From assembly GCA_037951105.1 (NCBI GenBank), contig JBAMJV010003250.1, positions 137,001 to 201,000 on the forward strand: a stretch of 64,000 bases of DNA. Direction: 5' to 3'. Position 1 is the first letter of the stretch. Every line of letters starts with the position of its first letter. The translations under genes and the position numbers were made by a program. Below, piece by piece: positions 27,501 to 41,000 of the stretch. This stretch comes from Echinarachnius parma. Its lineage: Eukaryota; Echinodermata; Echinoidea; Clypeasteroida; Echinarachniidae. Below the pieces are notes generated by a model. It was not told the origin of the DNA and did no database searches. It saw only the letters and a list, made by a program, of their open reading frames with translations.

Positions 27501-28721
27501 AGGGCAAGATGTTTGGCTGCTGTTTTGACGAATTTGACTGGGAAAACCTATATTACTGGTTGGACTTAATTTAAGCCACTGAAACATGGGCCCATATTCA
27601 TAAAAGCCTACTAGATTAGTTCCTTGATCAGTCCATTTTGGATAGACATGCAACATAATCATAACAAAAGAGATTTCATATTAAAGATAAATTAAATGAA
27701 AAATCAACAAAGGAAGTTGTGTTTCCCACGGATTCTCCCCCCTTCCATGCTCTACCGACTGAGCTAGAGGAGCCCATCTATCAAACGTTCGTCCCCGAAA
27801 CCCTCTCCAATGTTCGTAATGGCCAGAAGCTATTATAAACCTGACACAAACCTGAAGGATATGATATCAAATTAAGGATATATGCGAGGGATCACCAAAG
27901 TGATGCAGCTGTTTTGTAGAAACTATTTCAAATACAGAAAAACTGACGAGAAATATATTATATAAATTAAAAATTAACAAAGAAAATTGGGTTCCCCTGG
28001 GATTCGAACCGGATATTTCCGGACTGCTTGACCGGTGCTCTACCGACTGTGCTAAAAACATAGCAGATAGATGAATGTACAGTTGAAAATCATTCAGAAG
28101 TAATTTTATGTCCTGCCTGCACTGCACGCAATGTCCAGACGATGTGTGGGATGAATTAAAATGAGCAAATAAAATTGGGCTTCGCCAAAAATCAAACGCA
28201 TGACCTCCTGCAGATTGACATTGAGGCCATGCTGATGGTTGCCCTCCCAAGAAAACCCTTTCATTGCTTGCGTTCATCACAAGCTATTAATAAACCTGAC
28301 AAAAACCCAACGATAAAGAAAATAACTTTTGGAAATGCTCTTTAATTTGCAAGTCTGCAAGTCTGCAAGCTGTTCCCACAAAAAGAAAAACCCTATTACC
28401 AAACATGTTACTTGTATTTTGACTAGATGCACACATACAATGTAGATCTCGATTGCCATTGGTAAACGTATCATTTGCAACATGTGCGTGATTAACTTCA
28501 AACCTTAGGGCGAGAGATAAGGAAGGAGAGCAAACTGATGAAATTTGTTGGAAATTCTGAGGAATTCCCTACCCAACCCTACCAGCCTAAGACACGGACA
28601 GAGCTGCTACGAGGATTTTATGTCATGGCGTGTGTATTGTGTTCATAGACTATAGAGTTTTTGTGTTCAAGCCCATATCGATGGTTCAGTGTATATATGT
28701 GCTGATATGCCACAGAAACTG

Positions 28722-28760
<39 letters not shown>

Positions 28761-29033
28761 AGAGATATTATTTTGGAATCATCAGCCTACTAAATACACT
28801 CTGGAATTACAATGCTCTTACTTATGCATTCTGGAAAGGGATCGCTAAATAAGCCATCTTCATTACACGTTGTAGAGGTAAGTCCATCCAGGGCATAGCC
28901 ACCAGAGAGGCAAGTAAAGTCAATTCTTCCGATGGCAACAAGATCCCCTGGACTGTATATCCTACTAGAACCACCCTCGTTGATTTGCAGTAAAGAATCA
29001 TTGTAGAATCCTATACCGCAATTTCTTTCTGTG

Positions 29034-29071
<38 letters not shown>

Positions 29072-32000
29072 ATTCATCTCAAATAGCCCTGCATGCACTT
29101 TCGATTTTTACAAACGAAATACAAATCACACCTTGTTAATATATAACATTTTAAATTTTGCGTTAATATTAGACCCTGATTTTAGCTGACCTCTGATACA
29201 ATACAATACAATATAGGTTCTTCTATAGCGCTAAATACATAAATGTTTCATAGCGCTTTACATACTACAAAATTAACAAAAATATTGAACAATTTAAATA
29301 CATGATAATCAATACATTAAATACATATAATACAATTAAATACATTACATACAATTAAATACATAACAATAAAATGAACATGCAAATACGTATAATAAAT
29401 TACTGTATATTAAACATTTGGTTAACTTATTGAACAGGTAGGTCTTGAGTAATTTTTTGAAAGAATCTAGTGAGGGTGTTAGTCAGATAGGGAGAGGGAG
29501 ATTGTTCCACATTTGTGGAGCAGTTGTCACCAGATTTAGAGTGGGATCTAGGAATTCGGAGTATTGTGTTGTTAGAGTTTGAGCGGAGACCATGAGTAGC
29601 CCATTTCATAAAACACTTGCAATTGTTGTAAGTGTCCAATTATTGTAAATATTTGGTCAACAGCCAATCACCATGAAGCATTATAGCAGTTGCCATGGTA
29701 GTTACAATAATTGGACACTTACAACAATTGCAAGTGTTTTATGAAATGGGCTACTGTAGGTCTAGAATTACGAAAGGATAGGAGAGAGCGAAGATACATG
29801 TAGCTAGGGGAGTTATTTTGAAGGCATTTATAGATGATGGTTAGAATTTTTAATGATACACGTTTGTTGATGGGGAGCCAATGTAATTCATTTAAAGGAC
29901 CTAAAGAATACAACGTACTTTGACACTTATTCCATAGTTGATGACTTGAAAAATAGGTCTGCAGAAAAAAAATCCATGAAAATAAACACAGTAGTGATTT
30001 AAGACTAGTTTTCTGATGCCAAATCTCAATTAGCAGCCAGTTTACACCCCACCCACATTTAGGGTCCGGAATCGGCGGCGTGATCGACATGTGATTGGCA
30101 ATTCATTGGCTTACGTCATGACGCGTCATCTACAGAATTTAGTTCATTAGTCCGTTCTTTAGATGACGTCACATTTTGGCGATTTAAAAGGGACGTTCCC
30201 AGGACAATTAGATATTTACTAATTACCCCAAAATTGATTGAATGCATGAGAAATGACTGCCAAACATTTTTTTCTTAGGGAAAATTACATATAGAGAATT
30301 GTGAAAATTAGGCCATCTAGATGCTGTTGTTCCTTTACTGAATATTTTTTAACCTTAAAGGGGATGGAACTCCTAGCCTTTTGACTTACTGGATGTAATG
30401 AGAGCATAACTCCTGTCATTTCTAGTCACTTATTTCCTCATGAATATTCCCAATAATGAAAATTATCAATATTTGATGGACCACTGTCGTCTGCTTTCAA
30501 TGCCCACAGGAGGCGGCCATTTCTTCAACTTCTCGCGGTGAAATGACGTGTCAGGCAGAGAACACAATAGCGGGTTACGATAATGCTATTGTCTCCGCCT
30601 GCCACGTCATTTCACGGCGAGAAGTTGAAGAAACGGCCGCCTCCTATGGGCACTGAAAGCAGACGACAGTGGTCCATAAAATATTGATTATATTTGTAAT
30701 CGGGAATATTCATGAGGAAATATTAAGTGACTAGCAATGATAGTAGTTATGCTCTCATCACATCCAGTAAGTCAAAAGGCTAGGGGTTCCTTCCCCTTTA
30801 AAAATGAGTTTGGCTGCACGATTTTTTAATCGTTGAAGACGTTGCATGTCGCTTGATCGGATGCCATATTGTAGCATTGAGTTGGGGTAATCGAGTTTGG
30901 ATGAAATGAGGGCTCGGGTAGCATTCTCACTTGCTTGCTGGCTGATGTATGGTCGTATGCAGAATATCTTGGAGAGCTGAAAGTGGAGTCCACGACATAG
31001 GGAAGAAACATGTTCATCCATCTTCAGGGATGAGTCATATGTGACGCCAAGAATCCTAGCCGACGATACAAAAGGAACTGACGTGTCGGAAATAGTAAGG
31101 GATATGTCTAAGAGGAAAAGCTTGGACTGTGGACTTGATATCACAAGGAATTATGTTTTATCACAGTTCAACTTGAGCATGTTGGATTGCATCCAGATCT
31201 GAAGATGCTGGACACAATTTGAAAGTGACAGGAGGGCATCATCCACTGAAGACTTCAGATCGGCAAAGGCATACAGTGTGATGTCATCAGCATAGGCGTG
31301 ATAATTGACATTGTAATGTCCGACACAGGGCAGACATACATTGAGAAAAGTTGGGGGCCAAGTACTGACCCCTTGGGTACTCCGTATTCAACAGAAGTGG
31401 GGTTAGATAGTTCTCCAGCAACCTTGCATTTCTAAGAGCGGTTTGACATAAATGAGGTAAACCAGGCGTTGACAGTACCTGTTAACCCGAATAATTGGCG
31501 CATACGATCAAGAAGGGTTGTATGGTCGACGGAGTCAAATGCGGCAGACAGGTCAAGAAGGACGTCGAAAGCGGCAAGTCTGTTATCCATACCTTGAAGA
31601 ATGTCACTATTTACCCCCAAGAGCGCAGTCTCTGTACTATGATGCTTTTGGTAGGCCGACTGGAAATCATCATGTAGTTCATACAGGTCAAATTGTGGCT
31701 GTACTTTGGCGAGTGCTGCTTCTTAGAAAGAAAGGGTATGTTTGACACCGGGCGAGAGTTCTTCAGATTTTCGCGATCTAGGCTCGACTTTTTTAGTAGG
31801 GGAGTGACAACTGCTTCCTTAAGCGCCGATGGGAAAACACCAGAGCTCAATGACCAAGGACACTGTGTATCAACCAGACTGGAAGCGGGTCTAGCAAGCA
31901 CGACTTACTAGGAGATGTCATGATCAGTTTGCGAACTGTGTGTCTGCTGACTTGATCAAACTGGCTGAATTCCTCAGGAGAAGCAGAAGCATTGGTTCCA

Positions 32001-35000
32001 TCTTCATTTAGAGCTGTTGATGAGTCCCTGGTACCCAGGTCCCGCCGAAAAATGTTGAGTCCCGGGCGCAAAAATTGATACTCGATTTCCCGAAAAAAAA
32101 AGCAAGTCCCCTCATTGAACGCAAGAGTTATCATGTTCATTCAAGTGACAAAAATGCAGCGCATTTATGACAATAAATCATCTTCTAAAATACAGCAAAT
32201 TCGTAAATGAATTATATTTTTAGCATTTCTGACATGATTTTAACGGAATTATGGTAACATGCTGTTCAAATTTACCTCGATTACAAAATTTCTGACGAGA
32301 ATAGGACATTAATGATTTCGGTGACCGATCGTATCTTCAACACACACTTCACCGAATATGATTGTCATCCCGCCACTATTTTTGAGTATTTTCTGCCGAC
32401 GAGCGATTATAAATCGATGACTCCCGATACAATTTCATTTTCCATTCGTATTACGTAGTTCAGGCGCAGCAGCGAAAACCACATACACGTGTTGAGCCCC
32501 AAAACAATGAAAAAACCTGCGCTGAATATTCGGTAAATTTCTGCCAAAACTTTCGTGATCGCGAGGAAATGCTAGCCGCGTGCGCTGCATTCTGGGTAAT
32601 TGAAGTTAGCACAAGTTTTTGTCCTTGCCAATTTGTAAGCTACGCGTGTAGTGCGTGTAATACACGCAGTATGGCAGTCTGTAAATTGGCAACAACCGAA
32701 GAATAAACGAGCGCTAAGCTAACTTCAATTACCCAGCATGCAGCCCATTTTCTCGCGAAACGTTAAGTAGCTTCGGTGATGTAATGGATTTTTTGAGGAT
32801 CGTTCTATTACTCGTTGATGATTTATGTTTTTAAGAATCAAATATGGTTTGAAATGATCAAATGGTTATCTACAATCATGATTTGAATTATCAAAGTAGT
32901 GAATTTCGCTAATACGCTCTTCTTTTAACTAAATTTGACTTTCTGTGATATCCTATCAACTCTTGTTATAAATATATAATTCATGTGCGCTCCTAAAACT
33001 TATTATTCAATAGATGAAAACGGTGACCCATTATAAAAAGCCACTATATATATATATAATAGTGTTGTACACTGTTACATGTGCTGGGTGTTAAATAAAA
33101 CTCTTACGCTTTGAATTGTGAATAATTAGAACAGCATGGCATGGGATCTATTGATATTGAAGCAGAAGATAGCTGAAAAGTGTTCGTTTTTGTTGAGCGT
33201 GGTTGTGTTGCATTATTCATGCTCAATTTCACACAATTAAACAATATTTTCAAAGAGGATTTCAAAATTTTGAAGAAAAAAAACCTGTACAAAATTGAGA
33301 AAGCTGTGTGTTAGTCAACATTAAAAAGTAAATTATTTTTAAAAAGGTAATGGAAATTCAAAGGTCAACTTTTTTTGAAAATTATCAATATATTTTCGAA
33401 CCTTAAATATTAAGTAGGTGTAAAGAGTAACTTTTCAGCTTTATTTTGATACCTTTCCTGAATCAACAGTGTCACGCATTGATGAGTTCTTTGTTGTTGA
33501 AGTTTCGACTAATTATGAATACATTCCTAAAATCAATGGTGCCCCACTTAAATGTTGAGGGATTCATGCTGTGGATACATGTTTTTTGTGTTGCCCAAAA
33601 CATCCATCTCGTGTCGAATGTGGCCCACACATCATCCGCGTCATGGGGAGGAGATGTAAACAGCTTCTTAAAATGTTCCAACAGAAAGAAGTCACAAGGT
33701 GTTAAAACAGAGGACCTCGGTGGACATCCCACCTTAGATCCCCAAAGACTTCCAGTAGTCTATCTCTGATAGCCGAAAGCCAATGGGCTGGGACACCATC
33801 TTGGACCCACCAGAGCTGTCTTAATACTCCACGCACCTGTTGCTCAATGTGTTCCTCCTACTGAGGTACAGCATCTTCATTTATCATCTAAGGTACAATG
33901 TACATGTTACCATTTGATTCATTTCAAAGAAAAGTTGTCCGATCACTTGACCACAAAGTCCCATCAAACTGTCGATTTTAGGCGACAGATATTAACATCA
34001 AAATTTCATTCTGGTGGATGTCCGCCGGCACATACATGTATGTTTAATAAAAATGTACTCAATCATGCATGATATCAGTGATCAGTGGATGTATTCAATT
34101 AAATGATTCCTTCGTTCACAAGAACAATACAACATGTTCAAATTGATTTATTCAAAGTGTGGCACCATACATTTCACGAAATCCTTCATTAGCCAAAACT
34201 TGCAATAAGTGGGTTACGCAGTAGTCATCTTCAACCACAAAGAACTCAGCAATGTCTGACACTGCTGATTCAGGAAAGGTATCAAATGAAAGCTAAATGG
34301 TAATTCTTTACATCTGATCTATATCACATTAAAGGTATGAACATATATCATTTTTAAGTAATTGACCTTTGAACTTCGATCACTTTTTAAAAAAATATGC
34401 GATCTGTATACCAGAGTCACAATAGATTCAAATCATTTACTAGATGTTCGCGATGCCGCCACGGTCAACTATGCATTGAATGTGCAAATTTGCATTGGGC
34501 CTAAATCTTTCTTCAGGTGGAAAAACAATGACGTTTTGGTTGATTACACACCTATTGGCACATTTCAAAGGAAGGTGTGCTTTGTTATTATAATCACTTT
34601 TCGCAAACCCGAACTCAACTTGTTCAAGTGTTTCTCAATTATAAATAGCAAGTGCGCACAAAATAAGAAATGTGTGAAAATTGAAATATTTATAATGAAA
34701 ATTTACATAGTGGGCATGCCTAGGCACTATTGCGACAAGTCTTATCATCAAGAGTGATGTCTCAAGATCATTATATGTTAAAGTCAATTGTCGGAAATAG
34801 TCGGAAAGTGGAGAAATATTGTTCCAAAGAATTATCTTGGTTTTACCAATTAATGCAGCTAATGATTATAATTACATCTTCCATTTGACAACGCGTCTAC
34901 CAATAGCCATACAATATTCACAAATGAATGAACATTAATTGAATTATCTTCAAATTTCACAATCTTCATCAGTTAATCATTGGGTGATTTCAAGTATGGT

Positions 35001-38000
35001 GTTTGGTGTTTGGTGTTGGTGTTAGTGTTTATTAAATCCCCCAATGTCACTGTATACCATCCTAACACAAAGTCATCTCAAATATGGTGCCTAAGGCGAG
35101 TGTTAGTGTTTAATAAGCACTAACACCAACCCCAAACACCATACTTGAAATCACCCATTGGCTTCACTTGGCGGCATCGTAGATCGAACTTCAAATAAAC
35201 CGCAAAGCCCCACTTCTCCTCTTGTTCGCCTAGAAAAAAGACAGGTGTTTTAAACCATTGGTGACAGTTGTGAATCCATCCATAGTAACTCCTTGGTATC
35301 ACATAGTAGATATTATATCCTACATGAATGAAATCCTGTTCAGTGATTGGTCTACATAGCGTCATGTGACCAAACATAGTAATGCCCATGGAGAAAAATG
35401 TGCTATGCGTGACGTCATTCATGGAATAGTAAATGCTATTCCATGAATGACGTCATAGACGCCGGGTGATCATATTGAGACCATAGAGATGCGTGTTATA
35501 AAACTTCCCCGCGAGCAGAGGTCTTGTTTTAGCTTGCGAAAGATGCTCGACAAGATTTCTCAAAGAGTTATTTAAAAAGAAAAACAGCATATTTTCACCC
35601 GTGAATATCAATAAGTTCCAAAGAATATTCTAGAGATGCATTTCATGTATAACGTAGCGGTAGTCAAATTTAAAAATTACGACAATGATGCACATTGTGC
35701 ATCGTTGTCCTTCTGTGGTCGTGACACTAATTCGTCATTAGAAAATTGGCCGCGGTGTGCACTACACTAGCTGTATGTGTAATGTACGTGTGTAGTAATG
35801 TAAAGCAGGTTAATTATTCACTTTGATGCGCGCGTTTTGCATTTGGGTGCGCATTAGTTGTTAAGGCGCGGAACCATGAATGGAAAGATAGCGCAATACG
35901 CGCTCTGCGCTAGGACTATTGCGCAAAGGGGGTCAGTGTCACAAACAGAACATAGTCAGTGCAGTGATGGTTCCATGATCAATGCTTTGTTTTTCTTTAT
36001 ATTTTTCTTTAATTTAATTGAAATTATTTATTTTTGCGATGATTATGATTATGCGAAGGATATAAAACAAATATATCATGCACTATTTCGAGCCACTAGT
36101 GAAATTATGGATTCCTCGGTGACAGAAAAAGCACTATGTTCTTCGGGTCTACGACCCTCAGAACATAGTGCTTTTCCTGGCACCTCGGAATCCATAATTT
36201 CAACTAGAGGCTCTCAGTGCATGGTATATTTGTTTATTATTCACACAGCCATCTTGTTGTATTTGATCTACTGATATACAGTCCATTCATGAGCAACCAT
36301 TCATGAGCTAGCAGACAATGCATAATCCTGCACATTTAAGGAAAGCCTCTGTAAAATCCAGGTGGAAAGGGAAGATTAAAAGGAAAATTGGTATTGTGAT
36401 ACACACTCGCGCACACACACTAATTGACTTGCCCATAGTCCACGTATACCTGTAGATAATATTTAAACCAAATTTTGAAATCTACTTTCTAAAATATTGA
36501 TTTATTTGCTTGAAAATTAATGTGAATTTTGCAACAAGACCACATACAACAAAATGCTGTCACTATTCAGCTACCCTCTGCTTCAATGGGAATAGAATCC
36601 ATGCACTACTTTTGAATTATTCACAATAACAAGTACCAAGAGTTTTATTTCACACCCAGTAAATGAACAAGCAATTACAGAAGTACTTACGAATACAAAC
36701 TGGAAAGGGGTCAGATAGAGTCAAATCTTCCTGGCAGGTAACAGAATCAGCTCCTTTGAAGTAGTAATCTTCATTGGTGCAACTGGTAGAAAACGTACAG
36801 GTATCCCCAACATAGAAGTCTGATGAGGTGCATGAACCAACTGCATCGACTAGGTCAATATGATAGTAAGGGATGGGGCAGGTTCCTGCAATATCAAAAA
36901 GAAAGTAAAAATATGTTTAAAATTGCAAGATTTCTGTTTTATGGTCTATGGGAGAAATTCATTGAAGTTTCATTGAAAATGACTTAAAACTATGCTTTAC
37001 AAAAAAGCAAGTATACTCTTTGAATTTGCATTTTTCAAGCAATATATATATTATAGGGTTAAACACGAAAACTATTGAATGATTTAACCATCCAAATGCT
37101 GTGGTCAATTATGTTGTAACAACACATTCACTGTATCAGGGAAGCCAGTGGCAATTGCCTTCATACCCAAAGCCGGATTTCCCGCTATTGCCGGAAGACT
37201 GGCATCCCTGCTGTATGTTCCCACAATCAGGCCGATTGAATTGCTCAATTCATTGCCTATGGCAGGGCTCGACACTAGCATTTGCCCATAGCAAGTAAAA
37301 ATTGGAGTCGGGCAAGTAAAATTTAATAAATTGTCCTGTTTGCTTGCCTGATTGGGCAACTAAATAGTTGTTCAACTATGAGTGAACAACATAATTTCAG
37401 AAGTAAAAGGGCAAGTACATTGTTTGTTGGGGCAAGTAATGAGTTCAGAAAAAAAAGTTAGTGTGGAGGCTTGCCTATATGGGATTCTGTGCGACCTTTA
37501 ACTTCTTAAGTGCCAATGTCAAATATTTGCATCAAACAATACACACAATTGCCATAGAGCTTTAAATTCCCTGGCACTCAAAGTATTTTAAGAGGCAAGG
37601 ATTTTAACATCGGGGGGGGGGGGGGGGGGGGGGGGGGTCCCTAACTGTACCCCTAGCTAGGCCACTAATGAAATAAATAATAAGTCTTACGTCTACAGGT
37701 TGGTACCACAATCAATCCAAATCCGCATGAGGTACTCAGTTGTTGGTTCGATGGCCCATATCCACTACTACACTCAAACAGACACGACTCCCCGTCTAAC
37801 AAACTGGATCCAGAAGCACAATTTCCATTGATGTCCCTCAAAATAGTAGCATTATAATCAGGAACCGTGCAGCCCCCTAAAAAGTACAAGAAAACATAAA
37901 AGACATAGTGAAGGGTTGAATGATCAGAAGATCATTCTATTGCTCAGAACATTTACCTGTACAACATTGTGATACAGCTTGAAAACACACATACATTGCC

Positions 38001-41000
38001 TACCTCATCAGGTTTGGGATAATACAAACTACTTGATAAGTTGTTTTAATCATACAGAAACTGACCAGAAATATACAACATAAATGAAAATGAGCAGAGA
38101 AAATATGTTCCCCCGGGATTCGAACAAGAGAACTCCGGATTGCTAGACCGGTGCTCTACCGACTGAGCTATAGAAAGCCCTAGTGCTGGTGTTCGTCCCT
38201 GAAAGCCTTAGTTTTCAATGCCTGCGATGGTCAGAAGCTACATTATAATCCTGACATAAACCCGAAGGATAACAAAATAAACTTAGAGAAATGTGCAAGA
38301 GATCACCAAAGTAATGCAGCTTTTATTGTTTAAATTATTTCAAACATAAGGAAACTAACCAGAAATATATTTTCTCTGCTCATTTTCATTTCAATCACAC
38401 GTGGAAAGCTTGCTGTGCAGTGATCAAAGCATATTGATGTAAACTCATGGGGCGGTATTCTACTAAATGTATCAACTTAGGCTGGACTTAGTTCATAACC
38501 TTGGACTAACTAATCCAGACCTTAGTCCACACCTCTAGACTAAGTGTGGATTAACTTTTTGGTATTATGGTAGTTCGGAGAGGCTCGGACTAGTTACCCT
38601 CGGACTAACACAATTTAAGTATTTTAGGTTAGCAACTATTGTGATGTCGTACCCGTAAAAAGTGAATGCCCTATTTATAGCTGTCTTAGTTGCTAACTTT
38701 ATTCACTCAAATCTCCTATTGTTACGTCACGGCGCGAATGCGTCAAATGCCGTCTAAAACGAAAAAAATTGAGCCGAAGATCTTATTAAACATGATAGAT
38801 TGCCCAGAATTGGCAGTTGATCAACATATTCTGGGCTGTCACATGGCTGATTACCAACAACTGTAATGGAAAATACAAGTTTTAACACAATCTGACTTTC
38901 ATACTTGCAACAGATGATTTGCGTCTCATCACAGAACAAAGCATGCCCTATATATGACCAAGCGATGAATTCACTTCAATATTTGTTTAAACATTTTCTC
39001 ATATCACTAATTGTTTTGTGTCCATTATATATATACTAGCTTGAAGCATCAAATAATGTGCTCAATATTCAGCAAATAATGAATGATTTTGCATGCAATG
39101 GCCAAGAATATTGCACAAAGCATCAGACGAGCCACCTAGTCTATTCAACAAGGCGCATAGCGCCGCGTTTAATACAAGTAGTCCACTGGCGAGTCATTAT
39201 ATAATGGCCATGTTGCATAAAACAAATAAAGCATTATGTGGGCATTTCCACGGAAAAGTGGACTTGAATTGAAAAAAAACCATTGTGACTGGATATAGCA
39301 AAACCCTGCACTTGTCGGTAAAAATCCAAATGTAGATTTTCAAGCCATGAGAAAGGCCACATCATAAGCTTTCATTTGATGTCTTCTTCTAAAAAATCTG
39401 ACAATATTGGGCAAAGATATGATTGTTACAATTTTACAAACATTTAGTCTTTTACATGTACATTATGTGAACTTAAAATGCCCATTTCTTCAAAACATGA
39501 ATTACCAACAAGTGCAGGGTTTTGCTACATCCAGTCACAATTATTGGCTCTAAACAGTAATTGAGTTAATACAAAATGGGAACATTGAATACATTGCTCA
39601 GTACTCACGTATGCACTTGGCCATGTCTGTAAGACCCTCTCTGGTACAGCTGACAGAGGAAGGTCCTTGGTTGAAATACTGGACATCAGGGTCAGAGTTA
39701 TTACACGAGAAGTTACAGGAGTCAGACCCATCTGGTCGGAGGACATCACCAGATGAACAGTTAGACATCAGGGGATGAGTAAAGTTCAGCGGCTCGCAAG
39801 CAAAATCTGTCGGTATAATTAAACACAACAGGGGACACGTAAAAGTCTCGCAAAAAATATATCAGCAAATGCATAAAAGTCAATGGTTTGCAAGCAAAAT
39901 CTGAGAGTACATTATTCAAAGACATAAAGTGGACGAGTAAAGATGAGCGGCTCACAAGCAAAATCTGTCGTAATATTCAAAGCCACACAACCATGGCACT
40001 CAGAGGGTTGAGGAACAAATCATATTAGATCTGTTTCTACGAGTATTGTGACTACATTCGACCATGGCAATAGAGGGTTAACACTAATAAGGGGGGGGGG
40101 GGGCATTATGGCCCCCCTCCCCCCATCGGCGATATTCCTGATTGCTCTGAAACGTGTGAAAATGACGCCCTGCCACTTCGTGAAATTTTTCTATTGAGTC
40201 TCTAATCGGACCTACCGTTACAAAGTTATGTGATCTCTTGTCTTTGCATGTCAGCCGAAAATTGCTCATTTTCGTGATTTGAGTACAAAATATATATGGA
40301 AATACATGTACATGTATAACGTAATACTCAAAAGAGATATTTGTTATTTGGTCTTGTTTTCATTTTCAATGTTTGTTTTGGGGTTCAAAATATACCCCTC
40401 ACAAAAAGTTCGGCAATTCAAGTTTGAGCGTTCATATCTCTCTTATTACTTTATTACCGTTCATGAAGTTGGTATCATTGGAAAGTATTTCCCCCTTTAC
40501 ATTGATATGGCATTAGCTATGCATATTTTATCATGGAATGTGCATGACACCCGAATATGGGGGCAAAGTCAAAAGTGAAATGTTGCAAAATGCATTGATA
40601 TTGTCGACAGTGTACCCACCTTTTGTTGGCAGAATAAAAGTGTTCCGAATTATGTTAAGTCAGTCATGCGTGAATGTGATTGGCACATTATCATTTCCTT
40701 TGGAGGATGAAATGTGTCTTTTTAATTTTGAGGTGGTACAATAACGTTTGTGTATGTTTTTAGGAAGATGTAGGGAGATGTTAGGAAGATGTAACTGATT
40801 GAAAGTTTGTCAGTTTTCAAAGTTTACACAAAATTCACCACAATTACAATACAAACGCCACTTCCATTGTCCAAACAACATTATTGTATTCATGACCACT
40901 TCAAAATCAATCCATCCTCCAGGGGAAAAGATAATACGCTACTGACATCATGCATGGTCGCCTCAACATCATTCAAAATATAATTTTTTCTCCCAATGAC

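Larger units (their letters stand above)
29200..32020 (-). mobile_element. L2/CR1-like LINE relic
   Basis: From the 5' side: VSRHTVRKLIMTSPSKSC and LDPLP (about 31990-31860), FPSALKEAVVTPLLKKSSLD (31830-31780), LLDLSAAFDSVDH (about 31545, RT motif A), then LGVTYDSSLKMDEHV and LDYPNSMLQYGI (31060-30870), RLQRLKNRAAKLIF (about 30820), and LHWLPINKRVSLKIL (29890-29830). The order fits the C-terminal half of L2/CR1 ORF2. Frameshifts and two insertions break it. The 3' tail has tatagcgc / tagcgctttac words (29217-29270). Confidence 0.85.

Noticed and set aside
27722-28056. Working tRNA genes at the gttcgaatcc sites (also 38106, 54368 and 61567)
   Set aside because: The A and B boxes are kept, but acceptor and anticodon stems do not close, and the flanks are shared between copies, as in SINEs.
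34362-34757. 131-codon plus-strand frame
   Set aside because: No similarity that I recognise and AT-rich composition like the surrounding intron; chance openness is plausible.
35858-36274. 138-codon frame in copy C, with relatives in copies A and B
   Set aside because: The frame is shared only where the DNA of the repeat family is shared, with different ends and shifts; hydrophobic Phe runs come from A/T tracts.
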